Source: Bacteroidales bacterium (GTDB taxonomy: Bacteria; Bacteroidota; Bacteroidia; Bacteroidales; B18-G4). Taken from it: a stretch of DNA of 34,202 bases. The translations under genes were made by a program, and so were the position numbers. Shown here piece after piece: positions 8,462 to 19,400 of the stretch. Where the stretch lies: assembly GCA_018401355.1 (NCBI GenBank), contig JAGYLD010000020.1:1-34202 (forward strand), in the 5' to 3' direction. The stretch's first letter is position 1, and every line of letters begins with the position of its first letter. The notes below the pieces were generated by a model, which saw only the letters and a program-made list of their open reading frames with translations, searched no databases and was not told the DNA's origin.

Positions 8462-11400
8462 ATGAAAACCAGTTTGACTTACCTAATAACGATACTGATA
8501 ATACTCAGTAGTATTTGCAGTTTCTCTCAAGATTTCAAAAATAGCAACCAGCCACAGGCAAATATCGACCTGGTCTATTCAGACATTAACAAATCTGTTC
8601 TGAAGTTCACGGTCGATCAGTTTTCATTATTACCAATTGAAACGATGTATGGAAAAGAATGGGTTGTAAAGATAAACGATGCGACACAAATTCTGGAAAA
8701 GGGATCTCCCGACCTTCCAAAATTAACTTCTTCTGTCATCATTCCTGACAAAGCCAGGATGGAAGTGAAAATAGTATCAACATCTTTCAAAGAATACACC
8801 GGGCATTCCATTGCACCTTCAAAGGGAAACCTTTACAGGGATGTTGATCCATCAACTGTTCCATTCACTTATGGTGAAGTATATGACAAAAATGCCTTTT
8901 TCCCCGGAAAGATAGCTGAATTAAGAGATCCTCATATTATCAGGGATTTCAGAGGCCAGACTGTTCTTGTTTATCCGGTTCAGTACAATCCTGTGACGCA
9001 AACATTGCGTGTTTATGAAGAGATCACTATAGAAGTCACTATGGCTGATAATAATGGGATCAATCTGCTTCACAGGGGAAAGGAAGTCGACAAGGTTGTT
9101 CAGGAATTCGGAAGAATATATGATCATCACTTTATCAATTATCATTCAGCATTGAACCGTTATACTCCGGTTGATGAACATGGTAATATGCTGATCATTT
9201 CTTATGGAAGCTTTATTCCCAATATTCAACCACTGGTTGACTGGAAAAAAATGACTGGAACACCTGTTGAAGTAGTTGATGTGGCAACCATCGGAGGATC
9301 ATCACAGATCAAATCATACATTGCTAATTATTATAATACAAACGGCCTTACGTTCGTGCTCCTTGTCGGGGATGCTGCACAGGTGCCGACTTCTCAATCA
9401 AACGGAGATTCAGACAACGATTACACCTATGTGGTGGGTAATGACCACTATCCTGATCTTTTCATCGGACGTTTTTCAGCAGAAAACACGAATCATGTTG
9501 ACATACAGGTTAACAGAACCATTGAATACGAAAAAAACCCTGATTTAAATTTCGATTGGTATACCAGAGGCATTGGGATTGCATCGAATCAGGGCCCCGG
9601 TGATGACGGGGAATACGACTACGAGCATATCCGTAACATCAACACCGACCTGCTCAACTTCACCTACACTTACTGTGCAGAATTGTTTGACGGTTCACAA
9701 GGTGGAAATGATGATCCCGGTAATCCTTCTCCATCCCAGGTAGCCGCCGAGATCAACACCGGCTCAAGCATTATTAATTATACAGGGCATGGAAGCACCA
9801 CCTCCTGGAGTACTTCAGGATTTTCCAACAGCGATGTCAACAACCTCACCAACGAGCACATGTGGCCTTTCATTTGGTCAGTAGCCTGTGTGAATGGTAA
9901 TTTTGTCGGGACAACCTGTTTTGCTGAAGCATGGTTAAGGGCAGAAAACAATGGAAATCCGACCGGAGCTGTTGCAACCCTGATGTCCACCATAAACCAA
10001 AGCTGGGACCCGCCAATGTGCGGCCAGGATGAAATGGTTGATGTGTTGGTTGAAACATATCCTGATAATATTAAAAGAACTTTTGCAGCAATATCTATGC
10101 ATGGTTGTATGCAAATGAATGATGAATATGGTTCAGGTGGAGATGAAATGACCGATACCTGGACTGTTTTTGGCGATCCTTCTGTAATGGTAAGGACAGC
10201 TTTTCCACAAAATATGACCGTTAGTTATAATCCAAATATCTTTATCGGCTCTACTTCTTTTACAGTCCAGTGTGATGCTGAAGGTGGCGTTGCATGTCTC
10301 ACTGAAAACGGTGAGATCCTTGCTGCTGCTTTCGTCAACGGAGGAGAAGCTACACTGACCTTCCCCCAACTCAATCAACCTACAACGCTGGAGCTCACCA
10401 TCACCGGATTTAATTTCCTTCCGCATTTGGCCCAGTTGTCTGTAATTCCTGCCAATATCCCATACCTGCTTTATGAATCTCACGATATAAACGATCCGGA
10501 AGGAAACAACAATGGGTACCTTGACTTTGGCGAGACTGTTTACCTGACAATAGCCCTGGAAAACCTTGGTGGCGTTGATGCAGAAGATGTGGATGTAACC
10601 ATCAGTACCAATGACACTTATGCAACAATCCTTGATACTGAGGAGTTTTACGGCACAATCCCGGCAAATCAAACATTATCGGTACCGGATGCATTTAAGG
10701 TTTATGTTGCTGATAATGTTCCCGACGAACATCAAATTCCAATCGAAGTTACTGCTACAGACAGCCAAAATGAAACCTGGACCATGAACTTCATCCTGGA
10801 AGCTTATGCGCCAATCCTTCATATTGCAGAGATAGTTATCGATGATAACCAAAGTGGTAATGGGAACGGCAGGTTAGATCCTGGTGAAGATGCCATCATT
10901 AAGATCAAAAACCAGAACCTTGGACATTGTCCTGCCGATAACAGCGTTGCCACTCTAAGCACCGATTGTCACTATCTTACTCTTAACAACAGCATTGATT
11001 CATTGGGAAGCATAGGACTTATTGGTGCCAAATGGGCGGAATACAGTGTGAGTGTTGATCCGGACGCACCCAATGGAGTGATCCTTGCCGATTTCTATTA
11101 CGAATTGGTCTCAGGTGGTTTTGTTGAAAATAAAGCCTTCACCAGGAAGATCGGCCTTATCTTCGAAGATTTTGAAACAGGAAACTTCAACAAATTTGAA
11201 TGGACACATGGTGGTGAACTGCCATGGACAGTTTCCCCGGTTTATCCTTATGAAGGCGTTTACAGCGCAAGATCCGGTGCCATTGACCATGGCCAGACTT
11301 CTGAGCTGAAGATCACATTGGAGATCATGACTGCTGATACTATTTATTTTATTAGAAAAGTGTCATCACAAGCAGGTCAAGATAAACTAAAGTTTTATAT

Positions 11401-12385
11401 TGACAACAACATGAAAGCTGAGTGGTCAGGAACAACCCAGGGTTGGAAGAATGAAAAATTCTATGTATCAACAGGATGGCACACTTTCCGCTGGGTTTAC
11501 CAGAAAGATGGACAAGGCAGCTCTGGCAGTGACTGTGCCTGGCTTGACTATATTATCATGCCTCCTCTGATGACTTTGACATGTTATGCTGGTCCGGATG
11601 ATACCAATTGCGGAACGAATGATTATGCATGTAGCGGAGAAGCAACCAACTGGCAAACTGTTGAGTGGACAACATCAGGAACAGGAGCTTTTGATAATTC
11701 AGTAATTCTTGACCCGATATACTCTCCAAGTGAAGATGATGTAAGCAGTGGTTCTGTACAACTGACGATGACAGCAACTGATGATGAAGGTGGCACCGTG
11801 GTAGATGAGATGGTATTAAACTTCATTGAAACCCCTGATTCACCATCAACACCAAACGGGCCTGATTACGTTGACATCCTCACCACCCCTGTCAGTGAAT
11901 ACTCTATTGATCCTGTTGAATTTGCATCATCTTATGAATGGAAACTGGATCCAACTGAAGCAGGAGACATCACCGGTGATGGAACAAGTGCAACTGTTAC
12001 CTGGAATCTTTCATATGTTGGCACTGCAACAGTTTCAGTAAAAGCCATTAATGATTGTGGAGAAAGTGATTTCTCCGAAGAGCTTGATGTAACGGTTGAC
12101 AACACCGTTTCTGTTGCTGAAATCCCTTCAGGATGGGGCCTTGAAGCATACCCAAATCCAACTAATGGTGAATTGAACATCAGGATTTCAGGAAATGATA
12201 GCAGAAACATTCAGATGAAGATTGTCAGTATGGTAGGAAAAGTTTTCATGAAAGAAGAATTTAATGCGACAGAAGGATCATTTAACAAACAAATGAACCT
12301 GAGCAATCTTCCTGATGGCATCTACTTCCTGATCCTGGAAGGCAATGACATTATGATAACAAAGAAAGTGCTAATCAACAAATAA
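8462..12385 (+). CDS. C25 cysteine protease closest to Arg-gingipain (RgpB-like), T9SS cargo
   Basis: 1307 aa. Signal peptide about 1-22 with Gln at the mature end (SFS/QDF). The propeptide carries GSPDLP and PVQYNP and ends ALNR/YTPVDE, matching the Arg/YTPV processing site known for gingipain R. The C25 domain (about 228-573) has catalytic His443 (YTGHGS) and Cys476 (SVACVNGNF), spaced 33 residues apart as in RgpB (His211, Cys244). Asp386 (GEYD) aligns with S1-pocket Asp163 and Trp515 (TINQSW) with Trp284, so Arg specificity is the best guess. Downstream are an Ig-like tail, CARDB-like repeats (about 667 and 786), a jelly-roll module (900-1037), PKD-like modules and a T9SS type A domain (YPNPTNG near 1229). 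An extended leader lies upstream and a hairpin follows. Confidence 0.96.
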   Translation: MKTSLTYLITILIILSSICSFSQDFKNSNQPQANIDLVYSDINKSVLKFTVDQFSLLPIETMYGKEWVVKINDATQILEKGSPDLPKLTSSVIIPDKARMEVKIVSTSFKEYTGHSIAPSKGNLYRDVDPSTVPFTYGEVYDKNAFFPGKIAELRDPHIIRDFRGQTVLVYPVQYNPVTQTLRVYEEITIEVTMADNNGINLLHRGKEVDKVVQEFGRIYDHHFINYHSALNRYTPVDEHGNMLIISYGSFIPNIQPLVDWKKMTGTPVEVVDVATIGGSSQIKSYIANYYNTNGLTFVLLVGDAAQVPTSQSNGDSDNDYTYVVGNDHYPDLFIGRFSAENTNHVDIQVNRTIEYEKNPDLNFDWYTRGIGIASNQGPGDDGEYDYEHIRNINTDLLNFTYTYCAELFDGSQGGNDDPGNPSPSQVAAEINTGSSIINYTGHGSTTSWSTSGFSNSDVNNLTNEHMWPFIWSVACVNGNFVGTTCFAEAWLRAENNGNPTGAVATLMSTINQSWDPPMCGQDEMVDVLVETYPDNIKRTFAAISMHGCMQMNDEYGSGGDEMTDTWTVFGDPSVMVRTAFPQNMTVSYNPNIFIGSTSFTVQCDAEGGVACLTENGEILAAAFVNGGEATLTFPQLNQPTTLELTITGFNFLPHLAQLSVIPANIPYLLYESHDINDPEGNNNGYLDFGETVYLTIALENLGGVDAEDVDVTISTNDTYATILDTEEFYGTIPANQTLSVPDAFKVYVADNVPDEHQIPIEVTATDSQNETWTMNFILEAYAPILHIAEIVIDDNQSGNGNGRLDPGEDAIIKIKNQNLGHCPADNSVATLSTDCHYLTLNNSIDSLGSIGLIGAKWAEYSVSVDPDAPNGVILADFYYELVSGGFVENKAFTRKIGLIFEDFETGNFNKFEWTHGGELPWTVSPVYPYEGVYSARSGAIDHGQTSELKITLEIMTADTIYFIRKVSSQAGQDKLKFYIDNNMKAEWSGTTQGWKNEKFYVSTGWHTFRWVYQKDGQGSSGSDCAWLDYIIMPPLMTLTCYAGPDDTNCGTNDYACSGEATNWQTVEWTTSGTGAFDNSVILDPIYSPSEDDVSSGSVQLTMTATDDEGGTVVDEMVLNFIETPDSPSTPNGPDYVDILTTPVSEYSIDPVEFASSYEWKLDPTEAGDITGDGTSATVTWNLSYVGTATVSVKAINDCGESDFSEELDVTVDNTVSVAEIPSGWGLEAYPNPTNGELNIRISGNDSRNIQMKIVSMVGKVFMKEEFNATEGSFNKQMNLSNLPDGIYFLILEGNDIMITKKVLINK

Positions 12386-12410
12386 GTTCTTTATAAATAT
12401 TTACTTAAAT

Positions 12411-12471
12411 AAACTGCAGATTAGCATGATAACATCAATACAGATAATCAGGCTGGTCTGCAGTTTGTTTT
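12411..12471 (+). terminator. Possible terminator: perfect 10-bp stem with long loop
   Basis: AAACTGCAGA (12411-12420) and TCTGCAGTTT (12457-12466) are perfect inverted repeats separated by 36 nt and followed by GTTTT. The long loop is unusual for a terminator, and an operator role for the gene at 12485 is possible. If it terminates, the third C25 gene is a separate unit from the next two. Confidence 0.45.
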
Positions 12472-12484
12472 AAAAATCGTAAAA

Positions 12485-15400
12485 ATGATATATCCTCTTC
12501 AATATTTTCTTTTTTGTGTTTTGTTCCTGATTGGTATTTCAGGAACTTCCCAGGAAATTATGGTTAATCCTGCCAATGAAAACCAGCTTGATATATTATC
12601 CAGTGATTTTTCGTCCCTGGAAGCAGTTAATACCATTGAAACCATAAAAGCCTATCCAGTATTAACTGAAAAAGGCCAGTTTACCAGGCTTTTCCTGCCC
12701 AAATACAGCAAAAGCCTTACAACCGGGTTGCCTGAATTTCCGGTTAACCGCGAACTCATTGAGATCCCGGCAAGTGCCGTTCCTGTGATCAGGATCATTG
12801 AAGCAACATATACTGAAATTGATCTTGACTTGCAGGGTTTTCAGGATCATTTATATCCTGTCCAGCCTCCCCGCATCAAAAGCCAGGATGAACATGATTT
12901 TGAGATCAATGAATCAGCTTATAAAAAGGATATTTTCTACAAGGAAGATCTTGTTTCAATAGACATACTGGGCTACCTGAGAAGTGTCCGGATTGCACGG
13001 ATGAACATTGCTCCTTTGCAATATAATCCTGTTACAAACACCCTTAAAGTATATGATAAAGTTCGCTTTGAAATTATTTTCACTGGTGCAGATATTCAAA
13101 AAACCCTTGAACTGAAAAAAAAATATGCCTCTCCATTCTTTGAGTCAATTTACAAGACCTTACCAAACCATATTGAAGGGCCATCAAGGGAAAACTTAAC
13201 CAGATACCCGGTTAAATATGTAATTATTTCAGACAGAATGTTTGAAGATCAGCTTCAACCTCTGATCGATTGGAAAACCAGAAAGGGATTCACCATCGTT
13301 GAGGCTTATACTGACCAGCCAGAAGTCGGAACAACAACAGCCTCCATTAAAGCATATATTCAAAACCTTTATAATACCGGCACACCCGAAGACCCGGCTC
13401 CATCATTTATTTTGTTTTGTGGGGATATCCAGCAGATACCTGTCTGGAACAATGGAAATGGCGCAACAGACAGAAATTACTGTGAATTCACCGGTGACTT
13501 GATGCCCGAGATTTACTATGGAAGGTTTTCAGCTCAAAACACAAACCAGTTTCAGCCATATATCGACAAAACCATTCAATATGAAGAATACACCATGCCG
13601 GATCCTTCCTTCCTGGATGAGGTTGTAATGGTGGCCGGAATGGACGCCGGCCATGGGCATGACTGGGGAAACGGACAAATCAACTATGGCACCATCAATT
13701 ACTTCAATGAAGACCATGACATATATTCCCACACCTATTTATATCCTGAATCCGGAAGCCATAGCGCTGACATCATACAGAACATCAGTGATGGTGTTAG
13801 TTATGGAAACTATACTGCGCATTGCAGCCCTAATGGCTGGAGCGACCCTTCATTCACGATAGGGGATATTCCTTCGCTGGAAAACCAGGACCAGTATTGC
13901 CTGCTTGTCGGAAATTGCTGCCTTTCAAGCAAATTCGATGACAATGAATGCTTTGCAGAAGCCATAGTAAGGGCTGAAAACAAAGGAGCAGTAGGCTATA
14001 TCGGTGCTTCCAACAGTACCTATTGGGATGAAGATTATTACTGGGGAGTAGGCGTAGGGGAAATTTCAGAAAACCCACCACCGTATGAAGAAACTACCCT
14101 TGGGATGTACGACAGGGCATTTCATGACCATGGCGAGCCCTTTGGGGATTGGTATATGACCGGAGATCAAATGGTTTTTGCAGGTAATATGGCCGTTGAA
14201 GAAGGAGCACCCGGATCAGCAGAATATTACTGGGACATTTATAATATGATGGGGGATCCTTCACTGATGGTATATTTCTCGGAACCAATTATGGTATCTG
14301 TAACATATATCGAGCTTTTGCCTCTAATGACCACTAACTTTATCGTCAACACAGAGCCATACGCCTATGTTGCCATTTCAAGGAACGGAATTTTGCATGG
14401 CGCCATGCTGGCTGATGAAGACGGTCTGGCTGAGCTTGAAATCACCCCCTTTGAAGAACCTGGGGAAGCTGATGTGATCGTAACCAAACAAAACCGGGAA
14501 CCATACATTGGAACAGTGCTCGTTGCCAACCCTGAAGGAGCATATCTCAGACTCAATGATTTCATCATCGAAGACTCTCTCGGAAACAATAACCATGTTG
14601 CAGATTATGATGAATTAATATGCCTCACGGTAGAACTTGAAAATCTTGGGAACTCAGATGCACTAAATGCCAACGCAACCATTTCAGCCAATGATCCTTA
14701 CATCATATTAACCGATGATTACCAGGAATGGGGCAATGTCCCTGCCCAGGGCACTACTTGGCAGGAAAATGCATACACCTTTATGGTTCAGGAAGACATT
14801 GAAGACCAGCATGTCGTGGAATTTATCATGACCATCGAAGCAGAATCCAAAGAAACCTGGAATACGGACTTTTCCATTACACTTAACAGACCTGTATTAA
14901 GTATCCTCGACATGGTTATCGATGACAACCAATATGGAAATGGAAATGGAAGGCTTGATCCTGGTGAAACAGCTACCATCAAAATCAAAAACAAGAACAT
15001 CGGTCATTGTGATACCAAAACAGCCGTAGGCTCGCTGGTATCCAATAACCCATATATGACATTTGAGAATTTGACAGACACTGTGGGTGTTCTTGGCCTG
15101 CTGGGCTTTAAGTATGCCTCTTTTACAGTTCACGTTGATGATGAGGCACCCAATGGAGCCATCATCGCAGAATTCGATTATACGCTAAATGCAGAACCAT
15201 TCAGCAAAAGCAAGACCTTTAAACGAAAGATAGGACTCATATATGATGATTTTGAAACTGGTGACTTCACTAAGTTTGACTGGCAGATGGGTGGCGATGC
15301 ACCATGGACCATTACTAGCCAGTTCCCATATGAAGGAATTTACTCTGCGAAATCAGGTGTTATTAATGATGGAGAAACAAGTGAACTTATGCTGACATTA

Positions 15401-16465
15401 AATGTGATGACGGCCGATAGCATATATTTTGTAAGGAAAGTGTCGAGTCAACCCAATCTGGATAAGTTGCGGTTCTACATTGACAACAACCTCAAAAATG
15501 AATGGTCAGGTACTTCCCAGGGATGGAAAAATGCTGCTGTAGCAGCACCTTCTGGCAACCATACATTTAAATGGATATACAAAAAAGACAGCCAGGGAAG
15601 TGCCGGTAGTGACTGTGCATGGCTCGATTTTGTTGTCATGCCACCACTGATGACATTGACATGCTATGCCGGACCGGATGATCTTAACTGTGGAGCCAGT
15701 CCTTACCAATGCAGCGGTGAAGCTACAGCCTGGCAGACTGTTGGCTGGACTACTTTCGGAACAGGAAGCTTCGATGATCATACAATCCTGGATCCCATTT
15801 ATATCCCAAGTGATGATGATATAGCGGCTGGGTCGGTAACACTGACCATGACTGCCACAGGATCCCAGGGAGGCAATACGCAGGACAATATGGTGCTTTC
15901 TTTCATTGATGCACCTGCTGTACCTCAGCAACCCCAGGGGCCTGAAAACATAGACTGGGTCAGCATGCCTGCATGTCATTATCAAACAAATAATGTGCCT
16001 TTTGCCAGTTCATACTCCTGGTCGCTAGAACCTGAAGAAGCAGGAACCATCAGTGGAACCGGGACCATCAGCAGAGTGGTTTGGGAACAAAACTTTTCGG
16101 GATATGCAACCATAAAAGTCAAAGCACTGAATAAATGCGGGGAGAGTGAATACTCAGAAAGCCTTACTGTTGCTGTTAACAATCCTGTGGGCATAGTTGA
16201 CCAGGAATTAGGAAAAGAAATTTCCGTTTATCCAAACCCCAGCAATGGCGTGTTCAGTCTGAACTTTAACTTAAACCATAAAGAAAAGGTTATTATAAGG
16301 ATGTATGATGCCATGGGAAACACTATTTATCGTTCCGGTTCATTCACAGCGCAAGGGGTTTCCAGCAAGAACCTTTCTTTCAACCACCTGCCATCAGGGA
16401 TATATTACCTTGTAATTGACAGTGAATCAGAACGTCATACAGAAAAAATACTGATCAGGAAATAA
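12485..16465 (+). CDS. C25 (gingipain-like) cysteine protease with altered His motif, T9SS cargo
   Basis: 1326 aa. Signal peptide about 1-22 (GTS/QEIM). The propeptide shows GLPEFP and PLQYNP and ends near an Arg (NLTR/YPVK). The C25 domain spans about 240-595, with His446 and Cys479 spaced 33 residues apart as in RgpB. The usual GHG around the His is AHC (YTAHCS), and the Cys sits in a CC pair (GNCCLSS; Cys478-Cys479). The position matching the RgpB S1 Asp appears to be Asn (GQIN). Then follow an Ig-like tail, CARDB-like repeats (about 686 and 804), a jelly-roll module (919-1055), PKD-like modules and a T9SS type A domain (YPNPSNG near 1249, ending in KILIRK). The next copy starts only 15 nt downstream, so the two are probably co-transcribed. 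Activity is likely but less certain than for the neighbouring copies. Confidence 0.94.
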   Translation: MIYPLQYFLFCVLFLIGISGTSQEIMVNPANENQLDILSSDFSSLEAVNTIETIKAYPVLTEKGQFTRLFLPKYSKSLTTGLPEFPVNRELIEIPASAVPVIRIIEATYTEIDLDLQGFQDHLYPVQPPRIKSQDEHDFEINESAYKKDIFYKEDLVSIDILGYLRSVRIARMNIAPLQYNPVTNTLKVYDKVRFEIIFTGADIQKTLELKKKYASPFFESIYKTLPNHIEGPSRENLTRYPVKYVIISDRMFEDQLQPLIDWKTRKGFTIVEAYTDQPEVGTTTASIKAYIQNLYNTGTPEDPAPSFILFCGDIQQIPVWNNGNGATDRNYCEFTGDLMPEIYYGRFSAQNTNQFQPYIDKTIQYEEYTMPDPSFLDEVVMVAGMDAGHGHDWGNGQINYGTINYFNEDHDIYSHTYLYPESGSHSADIIQNISDGVSYGNYTAHCSPNGWSDPSFTIGDIPSLENQDQYCLLVGNCCLSSKFDDNECFAEAIVRAENKGAVGYIGASNSTYWDEDYYWGVGVGEISENPPPYEETTLGMYDRAFHDHGEPFGDWYMTGDQMVFAGNMAVEEGAPGSAEYYWDIYNMMGDPSLMVYFSEPIMVSVTYIELLPLMTTNFIVNTEPYAYVAISRNGILHGAMLADEDGLAELEITPFEEPGEADVIVTKQNREPYIGTVLVANPEGAYLRLNDFIIEDSLGNNNHVADYDELICLTVELENLGNSDALNANATISANDPYIILTDDYQEWGNVPAQGTTWQENAYTFMVQEDIEDQHVVEFIMTIEAESKETWNTDFSITLNRPVLSILDMVIDDNQYGNGNGRLDPGETATIKIKNKNIGHCDTKTAVGSLVSNNPYMTFENLTDTVGVLGLLGFKYASFTVHVDDEAPNGAIIAEFDYTLNAEPFSKSKTFKRKIGLIYDDFETGDFTKFDWQMGGDAPWTITSQFPYEGIYSAKSGVINDGETSELMLTLNVMTADSIYFVRKVSSQPNLDKLRFYIDNNLKNEWSGTSQGWKNAAVAAPSGNHTFKWIYKKDSQGSAGSDCAWLDFVVMPPLMTLTCYAGPDDLNCGASPYQCSGEATAWQTVGWTTFGTGSFDDHTILDPIYIPSDDDIAAGSVTLTMTATGSQGGNTQDNMVLSFIDAPAVPQQPQGPENIDWVSMPACHYQTNNVPFASSYSWSLEPEEAGTISGTGTISRVVWEQNFSGYATIKVKALNKCGESEYSESLTVAVNNPVGIVDQELGKEISVYPNPSNGVFSLNFNLNHKEKVIIRMYDAMGNTIYRSGSFTAQGVSSKNLSFNHLPSGIYYLVIDSESERHTEKILIRK

Positions 16466-16480
16466 AAACACCTTTAAGTT

Positions 16481-19400
16481 ATGAAAAGAATAATTCTTCT
16501 CTTCACGTTAGCTTTTTTAGGTTTTGGCCTCACTGCACAGACCATAACCAGAACGTATCATTTCAGCCAGCCTGTCCTGGAGGAAACTTCAGACGGATAC
16601 ACGATTATAAACTATGATGGTTGTTTTAACTACGGACCGGAAGGCCATCCGTTGCTCCCGCACAAGGGGGTGAACTTGTTGTTGCCCCAGGGACAAAGCA
16701 TCGCTGAAGTAAAGATCCTTTCTGAAAACTATTATGAAACAAAGGAAAACATCCGTATCAAGCCGGCTGAAAGACAATTTCCATTGTCCCGGAAGCCCGA
16801 TCGCTATAAGGTTGTTCCCGATGAGGAAATATACAGTTTCTCCGGCATCTATCCTGAAAATATCATAGAAGATGATGCAACTTACTTTCTATCAGGCCAT
16901 GGTATCGGATCATTTACCATTTGCCCCGTGAGGTACAATCCTGCGAAAAGTGAAGTGACTTTTTTAGAATCTATTACTGTTGAAGTAATAACACAGTCCT
17001 CAGGAAAGGCAACAGACGCATCAGCCTTTCTGAATAATAAGAAAGCCACAACATCCAGGATCAGCAAGATTGTTGAAAATCCTGAACTGCAGAAGGAGTA
17101 TGAATATCCTGAACTTCGGTCCAGTGATGAAGCAGACATCCTTCTGATCTCTGATCAGACATTGCTTCCCGAATTTAATACGTATATCAGTTTCAAAGAG
17201 TCTACAGGTTTTATTGTAAAAACTGAAACTACAGAGGACATTTATGCCAATTATTCCGGCGACGACTCCCAGGATAAAATCAGAAACTGCATCATCGATT
17301 ACGTGCAAAATTATGGCATCACCTGGGTGATTCTGGGAGGCGATGCCGATCCTGACAATGCTGCTGAGATGATCATCCCACACCGGGGATTTTATTGCAA
17401 TGCCTACGGTACAGTTGACGAAGATATTCCTGCAGATATATATTATTCTAACCTTGATGGTACATGGGACAGCGATAATGACAACAAATATGGTGAACCA
17501 GGGGAAGAAGACCTTTATGCTGAGGTCAGCATTGGCAGGTTTTGCATTGATAGTCCGGAGGAGGTCAGTAATATGACCCAGAAACACATCCGCTATCAGG
17601 ATGCACCAGTTCTTGAAGACATTGAAAAATCCCTTTTTCTGGGTGAAATGCTATGGCCAGAACCTACCTGGGGTGGGGATTATAAAGATGAAGTTGCCTT
17701 TGGAAGCTCCAATCATGGTTATACAACTGTAGGATTGTCAACGAATTTTAACATCACATTCTTATATGAGCGGGATGGTTATTGGGATAAAAACGATGTC
17801 TTCGACCAGTACAGCAACGTGGGAGTAAACCTTAGAAATCACCTGGGTCACTCAGGCACAACATATAACATGCTGATGAACAACCCTGACCTGACCACCA
17901 CCAATTTTACCAATGACGGTATTTCCCGCGGGCTTGTTATAGGCTACTCTCAAGGGTGTTACAATGGTGCTTTCGACAACAGGGAGACATACGCTGGTAT
18001 GTATGTGGAAGATTGTTTTTCTGAAAAGATCACCACCATTGAAACAGCTGAAGTAGCCAACATAGGTAATTCACGTTATGGATGGGGACAGCATATGAGC
18101 ACCAATGGTGCATCACAGTATTTCGACCGCCAGTTTTTTGATGCCATCTTCGGAGAAGACATCACCATGATCGGAGAAGCCAACAGGGATTCGAAGGAAG
18201 ACAATGTATCGTATATCAACTCACTCAGTGGTGCCATCAGATGGTGTTTTTATGAACTAACACTTTTTGGAGATCCTACAATGGATATCTGGACTGCACA
18301 GCCTACACCAATCGTTGCATCATATCCGATGGCCCTGGCGGTGGGAACACAATCTGTCAACTTCCAGACCGATGCTCCCGGTGCACGTATCGGCCTTGTC
18401 CAGGATGGCGTGCTGATTGGCAGAGGTCTGGCCGACAATAGCGGAAACCTGAATCTCCAGCTGTTCGACATGATATCCAGCCTGGAACCCATCCAGGTAT
18501 CTGTGATTGCCCACAACAGGTCACGACACCTTGGAAACATCATCGTAATTGATGATGAACCGTACGTTGTTTATGAAAGTCATATCATTAATGATTCTGC
18601 AGGTAACAACAATGGTGTTATCGAATTTGGTGAAACTATCTTCATGGAGATGACAGTTAAAAATGTTGGCATGGTAGATGCCAGCAACGTGATGGTCGCC
18701 CTCAAAACCAATGAGATATATGTTGCGATGAACGACAGCCTGGAAGATTTCGGCACCATACCATCAGGCGAAACAAAAACAATTTACAATGCCTTTTCCA
18801 TTAACATTTCCAACAACGTGCCTGATAATTACCTCCTGGATTTTGAAGTCGTAGCAGAGTCAGACACATCATGGAGCAGCTACTTCAGCAACCTGGCATT
18901 TGGTCCCGAGCTGAACATCCTTGATATGGTCATCGATGACAGTCAGGGTAATAACAATGGACGACTTGACCCGGGAGAAACCGCTCTCATTAAAGTAAAG
19001 AACAAGAACACCGGCCATTGCCTGGCTGAAAACTGTATCGGATCCATGAGCTCTAACTGCTACTTCCTTGAATGGCAAAACGTTATTGATACTATTGGGA
19101 ACATGTCGCAGCTTGGTCATTACTGGGCGGAATATGAGGTCACTGTTGACCCGGAAGCTCCAAATGGAGTGATCATAGCAGATCTTAACTATACCCTTAC
19201 TTCCTGCGCTTACCAGGCGAACAAATTGTTCAAAAGAAAGCTTGGATTGCTCGTGGAAGATTTTGAAACAGCAAATTTCTCAAAATTCAACTGGCAATTT
19301 GCAGGAGATGTACCTTGGGAAATCACCAGCAGCTATCCCTATGAAGGCATTTACAGTGCAAAATCTGGTAATATAGGACATGCTGAAGAATCAGAAATTT

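Noticed and set aside
10133-10672. 179-aa minus-strand open frame inside the RgpB-like gene
   Set aside because: It is antisense to the end of the C25 domain and first stalk repeat; there is no independent support.
17021-17587. 188-aa minus-strand open frame inside the last C25 gene
   Set aside because: It lies antisense to a well-supported catalytic domain, with no recognisable motifs; it is a reading-frame shadow.
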